Made by a program: the position numbers and the translations under genes. Of a stretch of DNA of 64,000 nucleotides, positions 27,394 to 36,134 are shown piece after piece. Origin of the DNA: Myxococcus qinghaiensis (lineage in GTDB: Bacteria > Myxococcota > Myxococcia > Myxococcales > Myxococcaceae). Location of the stretch: the NCBI RefSeq assembly GCF_024198215.1, contig NZ_JAKCFA010000003.1, positions 552,943 through 616,942 of the forward strand, in the 5' to 3' direction. The number at the start of each line of letters is the position of its first letter. Positions within the stretch are counted from its first letter, which is position 1. Under the pieces are notes generated by a model, which saw only the letters and a program-made list of their open reading frames with translations, did not search any database and was not told where the DNA came from.

Positions 27394-28032
27394 CTAGAAG
27401 CGGTAGGCGATGCCGAAGAGGGCCTCCATGGCGAACTCGCTCTCGTCCCAGTCGGGGATGAGCGCGGGCCCCATGCGCAGGTTGAAGGTGGCCGCCAGCC
27501 GGCTGTCGATGAAGTACTCGAGCCCGCCGCCCACCAGGATGGGGATGACGGGGCCGATGTTCTCCCCGAAGTAGACGTGGAAGGGCATGTCGATGCCCAC
27601 GTTCACCATCAGCGCGCTGGTGACGGGGATGCCCACGACGAAGGCCACGGGCAGCGCCAGGCCCACGTCCGTGTCGCCGTCGTCGAAGTAGAAGAGCGGC
27701 CCGGGCTGGAAGGTGAGCGCGAAGGAGACCTTGCTCGTCTTGGCCAGCTCCCACCGCATCCACGCCTGCAGCTTGATGCCAGGCGCGGTGTGGCGCACCC
27801 AGCCCTCGCGGCCCCAGTTGAAGCTGAACTTGCCGCCGATATCGAAGCGCTCCGAGGTGCCATGGAGCACGCCCAGCGTGAGGCCCGGCCAGCCAATCTG
27901 CCCGGAGAACGCGGTGTTGCCCCGCCCCAGCGTGTCGGCGGCGAGCACGGACCAGCCCTGCCCTCGCGCCAGCGCGGAGCCAGGAAGGGCCAACAGGCAG
28001 GCGAGGAGGACTCCAGGAACGAGGCGCTTCAC
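27394..28032 (-). CDS. Exported beta-barrel-like protein, unknown function
   Basis: A 212-residue protein with a signal peptide (VKRLVPGVLLACLLALPGSALA). The mature part alternates aromatic and hydrophobic residues with glycines (SGQIGWPGLTLGVLHG, IGGKFSFNWGREGW, GIKLQAWMRWELA), and ends in MEALFGIAYRF with a terminal phenylalanine, the usual signature of outer-membrane beta barrels. GTG 28032 was chosen because AAGGA lies 5 bases upstream. It is the last gene of a same-strand run deoC, dksA-like, phosphosugar mutase, this gene; the gap to the mutase is 77 bases. No specific function can be named. Confidence 0.78.
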   Translation of the reverse strand: MKRLVPGVLLACLLALPGSALARGQGWSVLAADTLGRGNTAFSGQIGWPGLTLGVLHGTSERFDIGGKFSFNWGREGWVRHTAPGIKLQAWMRWELAKTSKVSFALTFQPGPLFYFDDGDTDVGLALPVAFVVGIPVTSALMVNVGIDMPFHVYFGENIGPVIPILVGGGLEYFIDSRLAATFNLRMGPALIPDWDESEFAMEALFGIAYRF

Positions 28033-28109
28033 ACGAATCCTTTCGACGGGGGCCACGCCAGGCGCGACCAGGGGGAAGCCGAAGAGCGAGGTGAGGTGTG
28101 AATCAGGAC

Positions 28110-29837
28110 TCAGGTGGGTTGTCCACGCTCACGTGCGAGCGCGATGAAGGCTTCGATGAAGGAGGCCAGCCGGGCCTCGGCGCGCGCGCGGGCCTGGGCC
28201 AGGGGCTCACCGGCCGTGGGCGTCTCCTTGCGCTCGAAGTAGTATTTGATTTTCGGCTCGGTGCCGGACGGACGCAGGGTGACGCGGCCACCGCCCTCCA
28301 GCTCCAGCGCGAGGACGTTGGACGGCGGCAGGCCATTGACGCCGCGCTGGTAGTCCAGCACGGCCCGGACGGCCTCCGTGCCGACGTGGGAAGGAGGCCG
28401 GGCGCGGAAGGCATCCATGATGCCCCGGATGACCTGCGCGCCAGCCGCGCCGGGCAGCGTGACGTTGCGCTGGGCGCCGACGTAGAGGCCGTGCTGGCGC
28501 TGAATCTCCTCCAGGTAGCCGAGCACGGTGGTGCCGCGCGACTCGCACCACGCGGCCAGGTCCGCCATGACGAGCGCCGCGCCGACGCCGTCCTTGTCCC
28601 TCGTCACGGTGCCGGCGGTGTAGCCCAGCGCTTCTTCGTAGCCGAAGACGAACTGGAGGCCCTCGGAGCGCTCGCGCTCCAGCGCGCGGTTGGCGATCCA
28701 CTTGAAGCCCGTGAGCACCTCGTCATAGGCGGCGCCAAGCGAGCGGGCGATGTCCCCCAGCTGCGTCGACGAGACGATGGTGGTGACGACGTACGGACGG
28801 CCCCGCTTCGTCCCCTGCGTCAGCAGATAGTGGCCCAGCAGCACGCCCACCTCGTTGCCGGTGAGCATGCGCAGCCCGCCGTCCGCCTCTCGGGCCATGA
28901 CGGCCAGCCGGTCCGCGTCCGGGTCATTGGCCAGCACCAGGTCGGCCTTCACGCGCTCGGCCGTCGCGCGCGACAGGTCCATGGCGCCGGGCTCCTCCGG
29001 GTTGGGGAAGCGCACCGTGGGGAAGCGCCCGTCCGGCATCTGCTGCTCGGCCACCGGCGTGAAGCGCGGGAAGCCCGCGTCGCGCAGCGCCCGCTCCGCC
29101 CAGACGCCGCCCACGCCGTGCATCGCCGTGTAGACGATGGACAGCGTGTCTGAGCCCTTCTTGTGCACGCGCAACCCGAGGATGGCGCGCAGGTAGTCCT
29201 CGCCCAGCGAGTCCGGGATGTCGCGCCACAGGCCCTGCTCGCGCGCCTGGACCACCGTCAGCAGCGGCACGCGGTTGGCGGGCTCCACCCGGGCGATGGC
29301 GGAGGCGATGCCCGAGTCATGCGGGGGGATGATTTGCGCGCCGTTGCCCCAGTACACCTTGTAACCGTTGTACTCGGGTGGATTGTGGCTGGCCGTCACC
29401 ATGATGGCCGCCGCGGCATTCAGGTGGAGGCAGGCGAACGCGGCGAGCGGCGTGGGCACCGGCGGCGAGAAGACATGGGCGGGGATGCCCTCGGCGGCGA
29501 GCACGGCGGCGGTGTCCTCGGCCAGCTCCGCGCTCAGCTTGCGCGCGTCACGGCCCACGACAACGCCCCGGGTGGCGGCGTCCGGCACGTGTTCCTTGAG
29601 GTAGCGCGCCAGGCCCGCGGTGGTGCGGCGCACCACGGCGCGGTTCATCCGGTTGGGCCCCGCGCCCAGCACGCCCCGAAGGCCCGCGGTGCCGAACTCC
29701 AGGTCTCCGGCGAAGCGGTCCGCCAGTTCGGCGAGGTCCCCTTGCGCGAGCAGCCTCGCCAGTTCCTCGGCTGTGGTGGGGTCCGGGTCCGCCAGGCGCC
29801 ACGCCTCCGCCCGCTCTCTCAGTCCGGTGTCGTTCAT
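28110..29837 (-). CDS. Phosphoglucomutase/phosphomannomutase family (PGM2-like)
   Basis: A 575-residue alpha-D-phosphohexomutase with all active-site parts: FGTAGLRG near 48-55, phosphoserine S150 in TASHNPPEYNG, metal-binding DPDADR at 305-310, sugar-binding GYEEALGY, and phosphate-binding RPSGTEPK near the C-terminus. The length fits the long branch (PgcA and eukaryotic PGM2-like), whose members interconvert glucose or ribose 1- and 5/6-phosphates. Lying in the run with deoC, it could act as phosphopentomutase and so connect nucleoside phosphorolysis with the aldolase; this is inference, since glucose-1-phosphate mutase activity is equally compatible. Confidence 0.94.
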   Translation of the reverse strand: MNDTGLRERAEAWRLADPDPTTAEELARLLAQGDLAELADRFAGDLEFGTAGLRGVLGAGPNRMNRAVVRRTTAGLARYLKEHVPDAATRGVVVGRDARKLSAELAEDTAAVLAAEGIPAHVFSPPVPTPLAAFACLHLNAAAAIMVTASHNPPEYNGYKVYWGNGAQIIPPHDSGIASAIARVEPANRVPLLTVVQAREQGLWRDIPDSLGEDYLRAILGLRVHKKGSDTLSIVYTAMHGVGGVWAERALRDAGFPRFTPVAEQQMPDGRFPTVRFPNPEEPGAMDLSRATAERVKADLVLANDPDADRLAVMAREADGGLRMLTGNEVGVLLGHYLLTQGTKRGRPYVVTTIVSSTQLGDIARSLGAAYDEVLTGFKWIANRALERERSEGLQFVFGYEEALGYTAGTVTRDKDGVGAALVMADLAAWCESRGTTVLGYLEEIQRQHGLYVGAQRNVTLPGAAGAQVIRGIMDAFRARPPSHVGTEAVRAVLDYQRGVNGLPPSNVLALELEGGGRVTLRPSGTEPKIKYYFERKETPTAGEPLAQARARAEARLASFIEAFIALARERGQPT

Positions 29838-29902
29838 GGAGCCTCGAAGCCTCGTGCAATCTGGGCGCGCACGGAAGACCAGCCCCGGGCGCCAGTGGAT
29901 TT

Positions 29903-30295
29903 TCAGCTGTAGTCGGTGAGCTTGCGACGCGTTGCGCGGCCCTTGGGGCCGTCCTTGCCGCCCTGGCACGTCACGCACAGCTCCGCGTAGGGCATGGCCC
30001 GCAGCCGCCCGAGCGGAATCTCGTCCCCGCACTCCTCGCACTCACCGAAGGAGTCCGGCTCGTCCCGCAGCTTGCCCAGCGCCTTGAGCACGCGGGCCAG
30101 CACGCCGTCCATGTTCCGGTTCCGGTTGGAGGCGATGGCCTGCATCATCTCGTTGAGCGGCTGCTCGTCCTCGTCGCCGCCGATGCGCGCGTCATCGGTG
30201 CGGTTGGGCTCGATTTTCGAGGGCGTCTTCTCGGTCAGCTCGGCATGCAGCGCCAGCAGCAGCGCCTTGAGTTCATCTCGCTGTTTCGCGTTCAC
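29903..30295 (-). CDS. TraR/DksA family zinc-finger protein
   Basis: A 130-residue protein. The N-terminal helix (MNAKQRDELKALLLALHAELTE) and the C-terminal four-cysteine zinc finger C-x2-C...C-x2-C (CEECGDEIPLGRLRAMPYAELCVTC) match the DksA/TraR family, which binds the RNA polymerase secondary channel and alters promoter response with or without ppGpp. The coiled-coil tip carries several acidic residues (DDARIGGDEDEQ) but not the exact DxxDA of DksA, so it may be a non-canonical member. It lies 15 bases after deoC and 65 before the mutase gene. Confidence 0.92.
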   Translation of the reverse strand: MNAKQRDELKALLLALHAELTEKTPSKIEPNRTDDARIGGDEDEQPLNEMMQAIASNRNRNMDGVLARVLKALGKLRDEPDSFGECEECGDEIPLGRLRAMPYAELCVTCQGGKDGPKGRATRRKLTDYS

Positions 30296-30310
30296 GTCGG
30301 CTCCGCCGAA

Positions 30311-31144
30311 TCAATACTTCGCGGTGGAAACCTGGCCGGTGACGATGGCCACCGACGCGGAGGCGCCCAGGCGATTGGCGCCCGCACGCAGCATGGTCAT
30401 CGCGTCCTCGGAGGAGCGGATGCCGCCGGACGCCTTGACGCCCACGCCCCCCTCCACCACGGTGCGCATCAACTCCACGTCCTCCACCGTCGCACCGCCC
30501 GAGCTGAAGCCGGTGGACGTCTTCACGAACGCCGCGCCCGCGGACCTCGACAGCAGACAGGCGAAGACCTTCTCGTCGCGCGTGAGCAGCGACGTCTCCA
30601 GGATGACCTTCACCGGCAACGGGCGGCTGGCCTCCACCACGGCGGCGATGTCCAGGAACACGGCGAGGTGGTCCTTCGCCTTGAGCGCGCCGATGTTGAC
30701 CACCATGTCGATTTCGCGCGCCCCGGCGGCGATGGCCTCACGGGCCTCGAACGCCTTGGCCGATGACAGCGCCGCGCCCAGCGGGAAGCCCACCACGGCG
30801 ATGGGCACGGTGGAGGAGCCTGCGAGCACCTTGGCGACGGTGGCCACGTGCGAGCTGTTCACGCAGACCGTGGCGAAGCCGTACCGACGCGCCTCCTCGG
30901 CCACCTTCACCACGTCTTCCTCGCGCGCCTCGGGCTTGAGCAGCGTGTGGTCGATGTACGGCGCCAGGTCCGCGGCGGACCGGATGGAATCCATGTCCAC
31001 GCGCCCCGTGCCGTGGCGGGTGAAGGGGTCGGGACGGGCGTCGGTGGGGGTGGCCTCCCGGGCGCCCGTCCACGCCTGAAGGCGGCGGCGAGCCTGGTCG
31101 GCGATTTCCTCGACGTGCTTGAGGAGGTCCTCGAAGTCGGACAT
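30311..31144 (-). CDS. deoC: Deoxyribose-phosphate aldolase
   Basis: A 277-residue enzyme cleaving 2-deoxyribose-5-phosphate to glyceraldehyde-3-phosphate and acetaldehyde. The Schiff-base lysine is K208 in FVKTSTGF; D146 in REIDMVVN and K237 in GVKASGGI complete the catalytic set. The TIM-barrel domain begins at about residue 55 (LAPYIDHTLLKPEA), so there is an N-terminal extension of roughly 55 residues with a helical charged start (FEDLLKHVEEIADQARRRLQ). Most bacterial DeoC proteins have about 220 residues without it. It is first in a run with a DksA-like protein and a phosphosugar mutase. Confidence 0.95.
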   Translation of the reverse strand: MSDFEDLLKHVEEIADQARRRLQAWTGAREATPTDARPDPFTRHGTGRVDMDSIRSAADLAPYIDHTLLKPEAREEDVVKVAEEARRYGFATVCVNSSHVATVAKVLAGSSTVPIAVVGFPLGAALSSAKAFEAREAIAAGAREIDMVVNIGALKAKDHLAVFLDIAAVVEASRPLPVKVILETSLLTRDEKVFACLLSRSAGAAFVKTSTGFSSGGATVEDVELMRTVVEGGVGVKASGGIRSSEDAMTMLRAGANRLGASASVAIVTGQVSTAKY

Positions 31145-31258
31145 GGCGGCCCCTTAGCCCACTTCCAGGTCCTCGGGAAGCGCTCGGGCGACCCGTGCGT
31201 TTCCTGCTCGCACCCGAGGTGCCGAGGGTGGGAACGTGGCGGTAGAGTCCGCACCGTG

Positions 31259-32503
31259 ATGTCCCGTCTCCGGCTGTCCAGCTTCCTCGCCCTCCTGCTC
31301 GCCGCGCTTCCAGGCATCGCCGCGAGCCCGCCCTCCTCTCTCACCTTCAGCACCGATACCAAGCCGCTCACGGTCCACTTCTTCGACGTGGGCCAGGGCG
31401 ACGCCGCGCTCATCATCTCCCCCAGCGGGAAGACGGTCCTCATCGACGGCGGCCCTCCCGAGGCCCGGGAGCGACTCGCCGCCCGCCTGCGCACCCTGGT
31501 GACGGGGCCGTTGGACCTGGCCATCCTCACCCACCCGCACCTGGACCACCTGGGCGGGCTCACGGCAGCACTGCGCGCCGTCGGCGCGAAGCGCTTCATG
31601 GACCCGGGCTTCAACCACCCCAGCGAGGCGTACAAGGATTTGCTCGGCTTCGTCGGCGACTCGGTGGGCCAGGTGATGAACCCCGAGCCCAATCCCGCCA
31701 CCCCGGACTCGCTGCTCACCATCGGCCTGGGGGAAGGCGTGTCGCTCACCGTGCTCTGGCCGCGCGCGCCTCGGGAGCCATTCCTCACGGGGACGCGCTC
31801 GGACGCCAACTCCAACTCCATCGTCGCCAAGCTGACCTATGGGAAGACGTCCTTCCTCCTCGTCGGCGACGCGGAGCCGGACACGGAGGCCGCCCTGCTC
31901 CAGCGCCCCCTCGACCTCACCGCCACGGTGCTGAAGGTCGCCCACCACGGAGGACGACACTCCTCCACCGCCGCGTTCCTCGCCGCGGCGAAGCCCCAGG
32001 CCGCCGTCATCTCCGTCGGCGCCAAGAACGACTACGGCCACCCCGCTCGCGAGACGCTGGAGCGGCTCGACGCCGTCGGCGCCCACGTGCTGCGCACGGA
32101 CCGGGATGGCGAAGTCATCGCCGCCAGCGACGGCCACAGCGTCACGCTGCGGGGCAACGGAGGCACCGGCACCCTGCTGGTGGTACCCGGCAACCTCAAG
32201 CCGGGCCCCATCGCGCTCGGCCCCGTCGTGCCCAATCCCTCCCGCACGCAACGAGGCACGGTCGCCTCCGTGGAGCCTCGCAACGAGGACCGGGACACCT
32301 CGCCCGATCCCACTCCTCCAGGTGAGCGCGGCACGGCCGCGAGCGCCGGGAGCTCCGGACCCTACGTGGGACTCAAGAACAGCAAGGTGTTCCACCGCGA
32401 GACGTGCTCCACGCTGAAGCGTTCCAAGTCTGAACGCACGCTCTACCTGAACCGCGAAGCCGCCCTGCGCGAGCGTCGCCCCGCCGAGGATTGCCACCCA
32501 TGA
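31259..32503 (+). CDS. Exported ComEC-like metallo-beta-lactamase-fold hydrolase
   Basis: A 414-residue protein with a signal peptide (residues 1-22, SFLALLLAALPGIAA). The catalytic domain has the ComEC/Rec2-type MBL motifs: FFDVGQGDAALI, LTHPHLDHLGGL (HxHxDH), FLLVGDAEPD, VLKVAHHGGRHSS and AKNDYGHP. A variable linker of about 85 residues leads to a C-terminal domain of about 40 residues (VFHRETCSTLKR...PAEDCHP) resembling the Ada-like metal/DNA-binding appendage of exported nucleases. A secreted or periplasmic nuclease or phosphodiesterase is likely. Its stop overlaps the start of a close paralogue (ATGA). Confidence 0.9.
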   Translation: MSRLRLSSFLALLLAALPGIAASPPSSLTFSTDTKPLTVHFFDVGQGDAALIISPSGKTVLIDGGPPEARERLAARLRTLVTGPLDLAILTHPHLDHLGGLTAALRAVGAKRFMDPGFNHPSEAYKDLLGFVGDSVGQVMNPEPNPATPDSLLTIGLGEGVSLTVLWPRAPREPFLTGTRSDANSNSIVAKLTYGKTSFLLVGDAEPDTEAALLQRPLDLTATVLKVAHHGGRHSSTAAFLAAAKPQAAVISVGAKNDYGHPARETLERLDAVGAHVLRTDRDGEVIAASDGHSVTLRGNGGTGTLLVVPGNLKPGPIALGPVVPNPSRTQRGTVASVEPRNEDRDTSPDPTPPGERGTAASAGSSGPYVGLKNSKVFHRETCSTLKRSKSERTLYLNREAALRERRPAEDCHP

Positions 32504-33804
32504 GCCCGCGCCATCTCGCCTTGCTGGGGACCCTGCTGGCCCTGGTGGCCTGCAAGGAATCCCCGGACCCGTCCACCGCTCGCCCCTCGGAGGCCCGGCG
32601 CTACTTCGGCACCGCCCCCGACGGGAAGCTGCACGTCTACTTCTTCGACGTGGGCCAGGGAGACGCCGCGCTCATCGTCTCGCCCAAGGGCAACACGGTG
32701 CTGGTGGATTCAGGCCCCGCCACCGCCGCGGGCCATCTGGTGAATCGCCTCCCGGAGCTGCTCGTCAAGCAGTTGGACCTGGTCATCCTCACCCACCCGC
32801 ACAATGACCATCACGGCGCGCTGGACGCCGTGCTGCGCAGGGTGGGCGCTCGCCAGTTGATGGAGCCGCAGCTGCCCGGCGCACCACCCGACTACGACAC
32901 CCTGCTCACCGCCATCAGCGGGCGTGGCATCCAGGTCGTCTCGCCCGCGCCGCCGACGTCCACTCCCAATGCCCCGCAGCGCATCAACCTGGGCGACGGC
33001 GTCTCGCTGACCATCCTCTGGCCTCGGGCGCCCACCGAGCCGCTCCTCGACGGCTCCGCCGAGGCGGCCATCGCGGAGGTCAACTCCATCGTCATGCGGC
33101 TCTCCTACGGCGAGACGTCGGTGCTCTTCGCCGGGGATGCGCTCGCGAAGACGGAGGAGTACCTGCTCTCGCGCGAGGTCCCCGTCCAGTCCACCCTGCT
33201 CAAGGTGGGGGCCCATGGGCTGGCGAGCGCCACCACCGCGCCCTTCCTTGCCCGCGTGGGAGCGCGCGCCGCCGTCATCTCCGTCGGCGCCAACAACGAC
33301 CACCGAGCGCCCGCCGCCGCCACGCTGGACCGATTGAAGGCCGCGCACGTCCAGGTGTTCCGCACCGACGTCGACGGTGAAGTGCAGGTGGTCAGCGATG
33401 GCAAGTCGCTGGTCGTCACGCCCCAGCGGCTGCCACAGGGAAAGCCCAGCGACACGCGCTACACCCACGTGGGCCAGGGTCCCACGCCGGAGCCGAACTA
33501 CTGGGCCGGCAAGCCCCTGCCCGAGAAGAAGGCCCCGCCCCCGCCTGCGCCTCCCGAGGACGTGCAGCCCGTCGAGACGCTCCAGACGACGAAGACGGAG
33601 CCGCCCGCGCCCGTGGCGGAGGGGCGCACGGACCGCTCGAAGAAGTACAAGGGCAAGTACGTCGCCAGCCGCAAGCGCGATAAGTTCCACTTCCCGGACT
33701 GCGACGGGGCGAAGAAGATCCACGACGAGAACCTCATCGAATACAAGACGCGCGAGGAAGCGCTCCAAAGCGGACGCAAGCCTGCCCAGGACTGCAACCC
33801 ATGA
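32500..33804 (+). CDS. Lipoprotein paralogue of the ComEC-like hydrolase, partly degenerate active site
   Basis: A 434-residue lipoprotein (lipobox LVAC, lipidation at Cys18). It is clearly homologous to the upstream gene product: FFDVGQGDAALI, LTHPHNDHHGAL, VLFAGDALA and VISVGANNDH. However the HHG motif is GAHG and the YGHP motif is HRAP, so two usual active-site histidines are lost. A long Pro/Lys-rich linker precedes the same kind of C-terminal Ada-like domain (HFPDCDGAKK...PAQDCNP). A regulatory or binding role is possible. ATG 32500 overlaps the upstream stop; its own stop overlaps the next gene, giving a coupled three-gene operon. Confidence 0.9.
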   Translation: MSPRHLALLGTLLALVACKESPDPSTARPSEARRYFGTAPDGKLHVYFFDVGQGDAALIVSPKGNTVLVDSGPATAAGHLVNRLPELLVKQLDLVILTHPHNDHHGALDAVLRRVGARQLMEPQLPGAPPDYDTLLTAISGRGIQVVSPAPPTSTPNAPQRINLGDGVSLTILWPRAPTEPLLDGSAEAAIAEVNSIVMRLSYGETSVLFAGDALAKTEEYLLSREVPVQSTLLKVGAHGLASATTAPFLARVGARAAVISVGANNDHRAPAAATLDRLKAAHVQVFRTDVDGEVQVVSDGKSLVVTPQRLPQGKPSDTRYTHVGQGPTPEPNYWAGKPLPEKKAPPPPAPPEDVQPVETLQTTKTEPPAPVAEGRTDRSKKYKGKYVASRKRDKFHFPDCDGAKKIHDENLIEYKTREEALQSGRKPAQDCNP

Positions 33805-34055
33805 CGAAGGCACCCATGTCGCGGGCCACGTTGGACCGCATCGAGGACGACGTCGCGGTGCTCATCGTCGACGGGCGCGAGGTGACGCGGCCCCTCTCGT
33901 CACTCCCCTCGGGCGTGCGCGAAGGCGACGTGCTGAACCTGGAGACAATGAGCATCGACGCCGAAGCCACCGAGGCGCTGCGCGAGGAAGTGCGCCTGGC
34001 GCGTCAGCGGGCGATGCAAGGCAAGAAACCACCTCCGGGCGACTTCGACCTCTGA
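33801..34055 (+). CDS. DUF3006 family small protein
   Basis: An 84-residue protein (ATLDRIEDDVAVLIVDGREVTRPLS...LPSGVREGDVLNL) with the pattern of DUF3006, a small beta-rich domain that in many bacteria is encoded next to ComEC-like MBL hydrolases. Start ATG 33801 overlaps the upstream stop as ATGA; ATG 33816 is an alternative. No signal peptide is seen, so it should stay in the cytoplasm while its neighbours are exported. Function is unknown. It ends the three-gene operon; a repeat array follows. Confidence 0.85.
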   Translation: MTKAPMSRATLDRIEDDVAVLIVDGREVTRPLSSLPSGVREGDVLNLETMSIDAEATEALREEVRLARQRAMQGKKPPPGDFDL

Positions 34056-34091
34056 GCGGAGGCCCCGGTTGCGCGGAGCCCCAGACCGAGA

Positions 34092-34436
34092 CCTCCCCTC
34101 GACGAGAGGGAGAGGTCGGGGCCCACGCGCACAGCTATCGCCCGGGGTGACCCGGGCCTCCAGCCCGAATCCGCCCCTCGACGAGAGGAAGAGGTCCGAA
34201 GCCCGCGCACGCGGCTATCTCCCGGGGCTGTGCGAGACCTCCATCCCCAAGCCTCCCCTCGACGAGAGGGAGAGGTCCGAGGCCCGTGCGAGGCTATCGC
34301 CAGCAGCTATGCGGGACCTCCAGCCCAAAGCCTTCCCCCCGTCAAAGCGAGAAGTCCGAGGCCCGCGCACTCGGCTGCGTGGGCCTTCAACCCGAGGCCT
34401 CCCCTCGATGAGAGGAGAGGCCCGGGGCCAGCGCGA
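34092..34436. repeat. Non-coding array of about five ~80-bp direct repeats
   Basis: Copies of a unit starting ACCTCCCCTCGACGAGAGGG begin near 34092, 34172, 34252, 34331 and 34398 (spacing 80, 80, 79 and 67 bases). Each begins with a hairpin (CCTCCCCTC-GAC-GAGAGGGAGAGG) and continues with a less conserved part containing GCTATC and CCGGGG. The fourth copy is the most diverged. The array fills the gap between the DUF3006 gene (plus) and the GltJ-like gene (minus), whose stop lies at its right end. Open frames through it repeat the same peptide and are not credible genes. Confidence 0.85.
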
Positions 34437-36134
34437 CTACCGCCCGGAGAGGACGAGCGGAATCTCCAGGTCGACGTCCTCTCCCGAGAAGCTGGAGAAG
34501 ACCATGCGCTTGGCGCGCTCCCGGATGCAGGAGCCCACCGCGTTGGAGGAGCCGTTCAAATCCTTGCGGCTGAACGTGGCGGCCTTCACCGCGCCGGACG
34601 TCCCCACCGTGGCGGTGAGCGTCACCTTCCCGCCCTTGAAGGACGGGTTGCGCTTCAGCTCCTGCTCCACGCAGTCGCGGAACGAGACCTGGGTCTGCTC
34701 GACGATGCGCTCCACTTCCTCATCCGAAGGACCGCCAACCTCCTCCGTATCCGCCGCGGCCACGTCCGCGCCCTCGCGAACCTCCGGGGCGACGTCCTTC
34801 TTCTCCGCGTCGTTGTAGACGGCCGCGACCTGCGCCTCGGAGGGAGCAGGCACCGCGGCACCCTCGCCCGCGGAAGGCTCGGCGGCCTTGGGCTCGGTGG
34901 GAGGCTCCGCGGGCGGCGCGGCCTTCGGCTCGGGCGCCGCCTTGGGAGGAGGCTGAGGCACCACCGGCGGAGGCGTCTTGCCCAGAAGCTTGTCGCGCAG
35001 CGCGCCCATGCCCGCGCCGGTGAAGACGGACTGCTCCACCGGAGTGCCCGAGGCGTCCACCGTCGTCACGCGCAACGGCATGACACCCAGCGACTCCGAC
35101 AGCACGTAGGCACCGCCCAGCGGGACGATGATGAGCAACAGCGCGAAGACGGCGTACTTCCAGCCGGAGTTGCGCTTGGTGACGCCCGCCTTCTTGGCGA
35201 AGTGGCGCGTGTCCTCCCGAGGCTGACGCTCCTCCTCGTCACCGCCGCCCAGCGAGGCCAGCGGATCCTCCTGCGGGACGTCGTCCTGGTCGCCCTTGTC
35301 CGGGAGGTCCAAGTCGGAGAACAGCTCGTTCAGCGGGGCCGCGGTGGGCGCCGCACCCCGTCGTGCCGCGGCCTGGGGCTGCTGGCCCCGTGGATCAGGC
35401 TCGCCGAAGTACGTCGTGTCCGGGTCCTCTTCGGGCACCCAGGCGCGCTGGGGCTCCGGCTCGGGCTCCGGCTCCTGGGGGTACTGCGGCTCCGGCTCGG
35501 GGAAGTAGTGCTGCGGCTCCGGCTCGGGCTCCGGCTCCCGACGAACAGGCGCGTTCTTCGGGGCACGTGCAGCAGGAGGTGGCTCCGCCACGGGCGGAGG
35601 CGGTGGAGGCAGGGGCTCCGGCTCGGGCGGCGGGGTGAACAGCCCGGCGAGCTCCGGCACATCCGCGCCGCGCTTCCAGTCCGCCATGCCCTGCTGCCAG
35701 AAGAAGCTGCGGCCACTGATGGTGCCAGTGGCGATGAGCTCCCGGAGCGCACCCTCATCGAGGGGACCCTCCTGCTTGTTTTTCACCATCACGAACCAGG
35801 GCGAACCCGTGGCCCGCAAGGGTGCTGCACGCGTGGGCTCATCGTCCCAGGGCGTTTGAAGCGCGGCGGGTGGCGCCTTGGCCACGGCGGGCGCGGCGGT
35901 GACGGGCGCGGCGGCGGGCTCGGCCAGGGAGCGCTCTTGCGCTCGCAGCCGCTCCACGTCCGCGAGCGACACCACGCGGGTGCTCTCCTCTTCGGCGGGT
36001 CCTTCAACGGTGATGACGTTCTGGCAGTTCTTGCAGCGGACCTTGACCGTCTTGCCGCGGACTTTTTCGTCCGCAATGGAGTACCGCTTCTGGCAATTGT
36101 CGCAGGTGAAGTTCAAGGGGAGCGTCCGGCTCAC
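34437..36134 (-). CDS. GltJ/AgmX-like protein: zinc ribbon, GYF, TM and AgmX/PglI tail
   Basis: A 565-residue protein. Residues 11-37 form a C4 zinc ribbon of the MJ0042 type (C11, C14, C34, C37). A GYF-2 domain follows at about 113-160 (WFVMVKNKQEGPLDEGALRE ... ISGRSFFWQQ). A Pro/Glu-rich stretch (about 165-235) leads to one membrane helix near 322-344 (YAVFALLLIIVPLGGAYVL). The periplasmic part ends in the AgmX/PglI C-terminal domain with cysteines in FRDCVEQEL and GSCIRERAK. This is the architecture of GltJ/AgmX of the M. xanthus gliding complex, which binds MglA through the zinc ribbon. Other glt genes are absent, so a paralogue is most likely. Confidence 0.9.
   Translation of the reverse strand: MSRTLPLNFTCDNCQKRYSIADEKVRGKTVKVRCKNCQNVITVEGPAEEESTRVVSLADVERLRAQERSLAEPAAAPVTAAPAVAKAPPAALQTPWDDEPTRAAPLRATGSPWFVMVKNKQEGPLDEGALRELIATGTISGRSFFWQQGMADWKRGADVPELAGLFTPPPEPEPLPPPPPPVAEPPPAARAPKNAPVRREPEPEPEPQHYFPEPEPQYPQEPEPEPEPQRAWVPEEDPDTTYFGEPDPRGQQPQAAARRGAAPTAAPLNELFSDLDLPDKGDQDDVPQEDPLASLGGGDEEERQPREDTRHFAKKAGVTKRNSGWKYAVFALLLIIVPLGGAYVLSESLGVMPLRVTTVDASGTPVEQSVFTGAGMGALRDKLLGKTPPPVVPQPPPKAAPEPKAAPPAEPPTEPKAAEPSAGEGAAVPAPSEAQVAAVYNDAEKKDVAPEVREGADVAAADTEEVGGPSDEEVERIVEQTQVSFRDCVEQELKRNPSFKGGKVTLTATVGTSGAVKAATFSRKDLNGSSNAVGSCIRERAKRMVFSSFSGEDVDLEIPLVLSGR

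Noticed and set aside
34092..34436. Repeat array as a CRISPR
   Set aside because: Whole 80-base units repeat, including what would be spacers, and no cas gene is near.
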